Positions 4,591-5,448 of a DNA stretch of 5,448 nt are shown here, piece after piece (position 1 is the first letter of the stretch; every line of letters starts with the position of its first letter). The position numbers were made by a program, and so were the translations under genes. Under the pieces are notes generated by a model. It saw only the letters and a list, made by a program, of their open reading frames with translations, made no database searches and was not told the origin of the DNA. The stretch comes from a bacterium (GTDB taxonomy: Bacteria > Atribacterota > JS1 > SB-45 > 34-128), in assembly GCA_018894595.1 (NCBI GenBank), contig JAHIPN010000044.1, positions 1 through 5,448 of the forward strand. The letters are read 5' to 3'.

Positions 4591-5448
4591 TATTGTATCA
4601 ACGCTAATACTACAGTATCTTCTTTAACCTGCAGGAACATTTCGCTGCCTTCTTCGATCTTTATATTTTTGCCGGGGATTAAGGCTCCCGCTATTAATCC
4701 TATAGGACTACTCAAAACAATTAATCCTAAGATTCCTACCCCTACAGCTATAGCAATCCTTTCGTTCTCTTTTTGGGCTTCTTCTCCTATTATTAAACTA
4801 AGAGAGGTCCCATCTAAAGCTGAAATTGACTTAAATTCTATCTCTAATTTCCCTGGCCGGGATAAAATAGTGGCTTTCTTCGCTTCGATTATCTCACCTA
4901 CTCCCAAAGAATTGGTAGGAATAACTAATTTATTATCTAAAAACACACTTTCAGCTATTTGAAAATTAAATGTTTCACCTGCTATATTATCTTTGGAACT
5001 TAAGGCGCTCAAAAAACGAATTAGTACCAGGGTTCCGGCAGGGATTACCACCTCTTCCATTTGAGGTTTGCCTTCTTTAAAACAAATTTCAAAAATACTC
5101 TCTGCCCTCATAGCCAGGACATCAGTTGATGTTTTACCAAATAATACATTCTCTAAATTTTCTATCTTAGTAACCAAAGGTTCAGAGGTAATTTTTTCTT
5201 CTAAAATCCATTGAGAAGAATTTATTTTAAAGATTACTGAAGGATCTTCTAATGTCCCGGTAATTATAAATTCTTTTAATTGTTTTGCTCTGCTAGTAAT
5301 TGTTCCGGGGAGAGTTCGGCCTACTAATTCTTTTTCTAAATATTCTACCCGCTCAACTAAAGGTTTTTCCTGAGTTACCCCATAGATAGCTATTTCTATC
5401 TGGGATAAATCCTCTAACAAGGTCGCCTGAGAAACCTCTGCAGCCCAG
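4590..5448 (-). CDS. Envelope-associated-like protein with IPAGT-type C-terminal domain, 5' end beyond window
   Basis: The frame is open from the right edge to TAG at 4592-4590. A TTG at 5420 could be read as a start but has no ribosome-binding site, and the frame continues upstream through AAEVSQAT, so the gene is most likely truncated. Counting from that TTG, two related repeats occur: residues 18-36 (EKPLVERVEYLEKELVGRT) and 80-97 (EPLVTKIENLENVLFGKT), about 61 residues apart. The C-terminal domain (124-276) begins VVIPAGTLVLIRFLSALSSK. It includes LVIPTNSLGVGEIIEAKKA and SRPGKLEIEFKSISALDGT, then a Gly-rich hydrophobic stretch (222-248) and a final IEEGSEMFLQVKEDTVV strand pair. I recognise this pattern from uncharacterised bacterial envelope proteins; its role is unknown. 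It converges on the lipoprotein genes and shares their terminator. Confidence 0.85.
   Translation of the reverse strand, partial: WAAEVSQATLLEDLSQIEIAIYGVTQEKPLVERVEYLEKELVGRTLPGTITSRAKQLKEFIITGTLEDPSVIFKINSSQWILEEKITSEPLVTKIENLENVLFGKTSTDVLAMRAESIFEICFKEGKPQMEEVVIPAGTLVLIRFLSALSSKDNIAGETFNFQIAESVFLDNKLVIPTNSLGVGEIIEAKKATILSRPGKLEIEFKSISALDGTSLSLIIGEEAQKENERIAIAVGVGILGLIVLSSPIGLIAGALIPGKNIKIEEGSEMFLQVKEDTVVLALIQ

Noticed and set aside
4353..4607. 84-codon plus-strand reading frame
   Set aside because: Its ATG lies inside the terminator stem, it has no ribosome-binding site, and it runs through the palindromic repeat and heptamer array into the end of the opposite gene.
4669..4962. 97-codon plus-strand reading frame
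   Set aside because: It is antisense to the well-supported minus-strand gene, lacks a ribosome-binding site, and its composition mirrors the opposite strand.

Overview
The window looks like accessory chromosome of a low-GC, probably uncultured bacterium. The intergenic DNA is AT-rich, the ribosome-binding sites are GGAGG-like, and the promoters are of the ordinary sigma-70/sigma-A type. Three signal peptides end in lipobox cysteines. Degenerate heptanucleotide arrays and small GC-rich hairpins sit between the genes. The phylum cannot be fixed from the sequence; an anaerobic candidate-phylum or deep-branching Gram-negative-like lineage is only a guess.

Layout: (1) 1-964, minus strand: the N-terminal 321 codons of an IS21-family transposase (IstA) that runs off the left edge, with a 13-bp inverted repeat over its ribosome-binding site and a probable IS21 left end at about 1029-1064. 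(2) About 1065-1672: no convincing gene; two related GC-rich hairpin elements, a heptamer array and a good promoter. (3) 1673-3777, plus strand: a probable two-gene operon, a small lipoprotein followed by a 569-residue lipoprotein with a PEGA-like domain, two bacterial Ig-like (BIg2-type) domains and a C-terminal caspase/metacaspase (C14-type) protease domain with an intact His/Cys dyad. (4) 3778-3987: heptamer array and a near-consensus promoter. (5) 3988-4323: a third small lipoprotein, read from GTG, ended by a strong and probably bidirectional terminator. (6) 4400-4589: a palindromic repeat and another heptamer array. (7) 4590-5448, minus strand: a 5'-truncated gene with two internal repeats and a C-terminal domain that begins with an IPAGT motif.

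The most interesting system is the lipoprotein cluster. A caspase-like protease appears to be secreted and lipid-anchored, held away from the membrane by beta-sandwich domains, and it sits between two small lipoproteins with similar beta-rich folds. These suggest a cell-surface or periplasmic proteolytic module. Any functional link between the three proteins is inferred from adjacency and shared architecture only.
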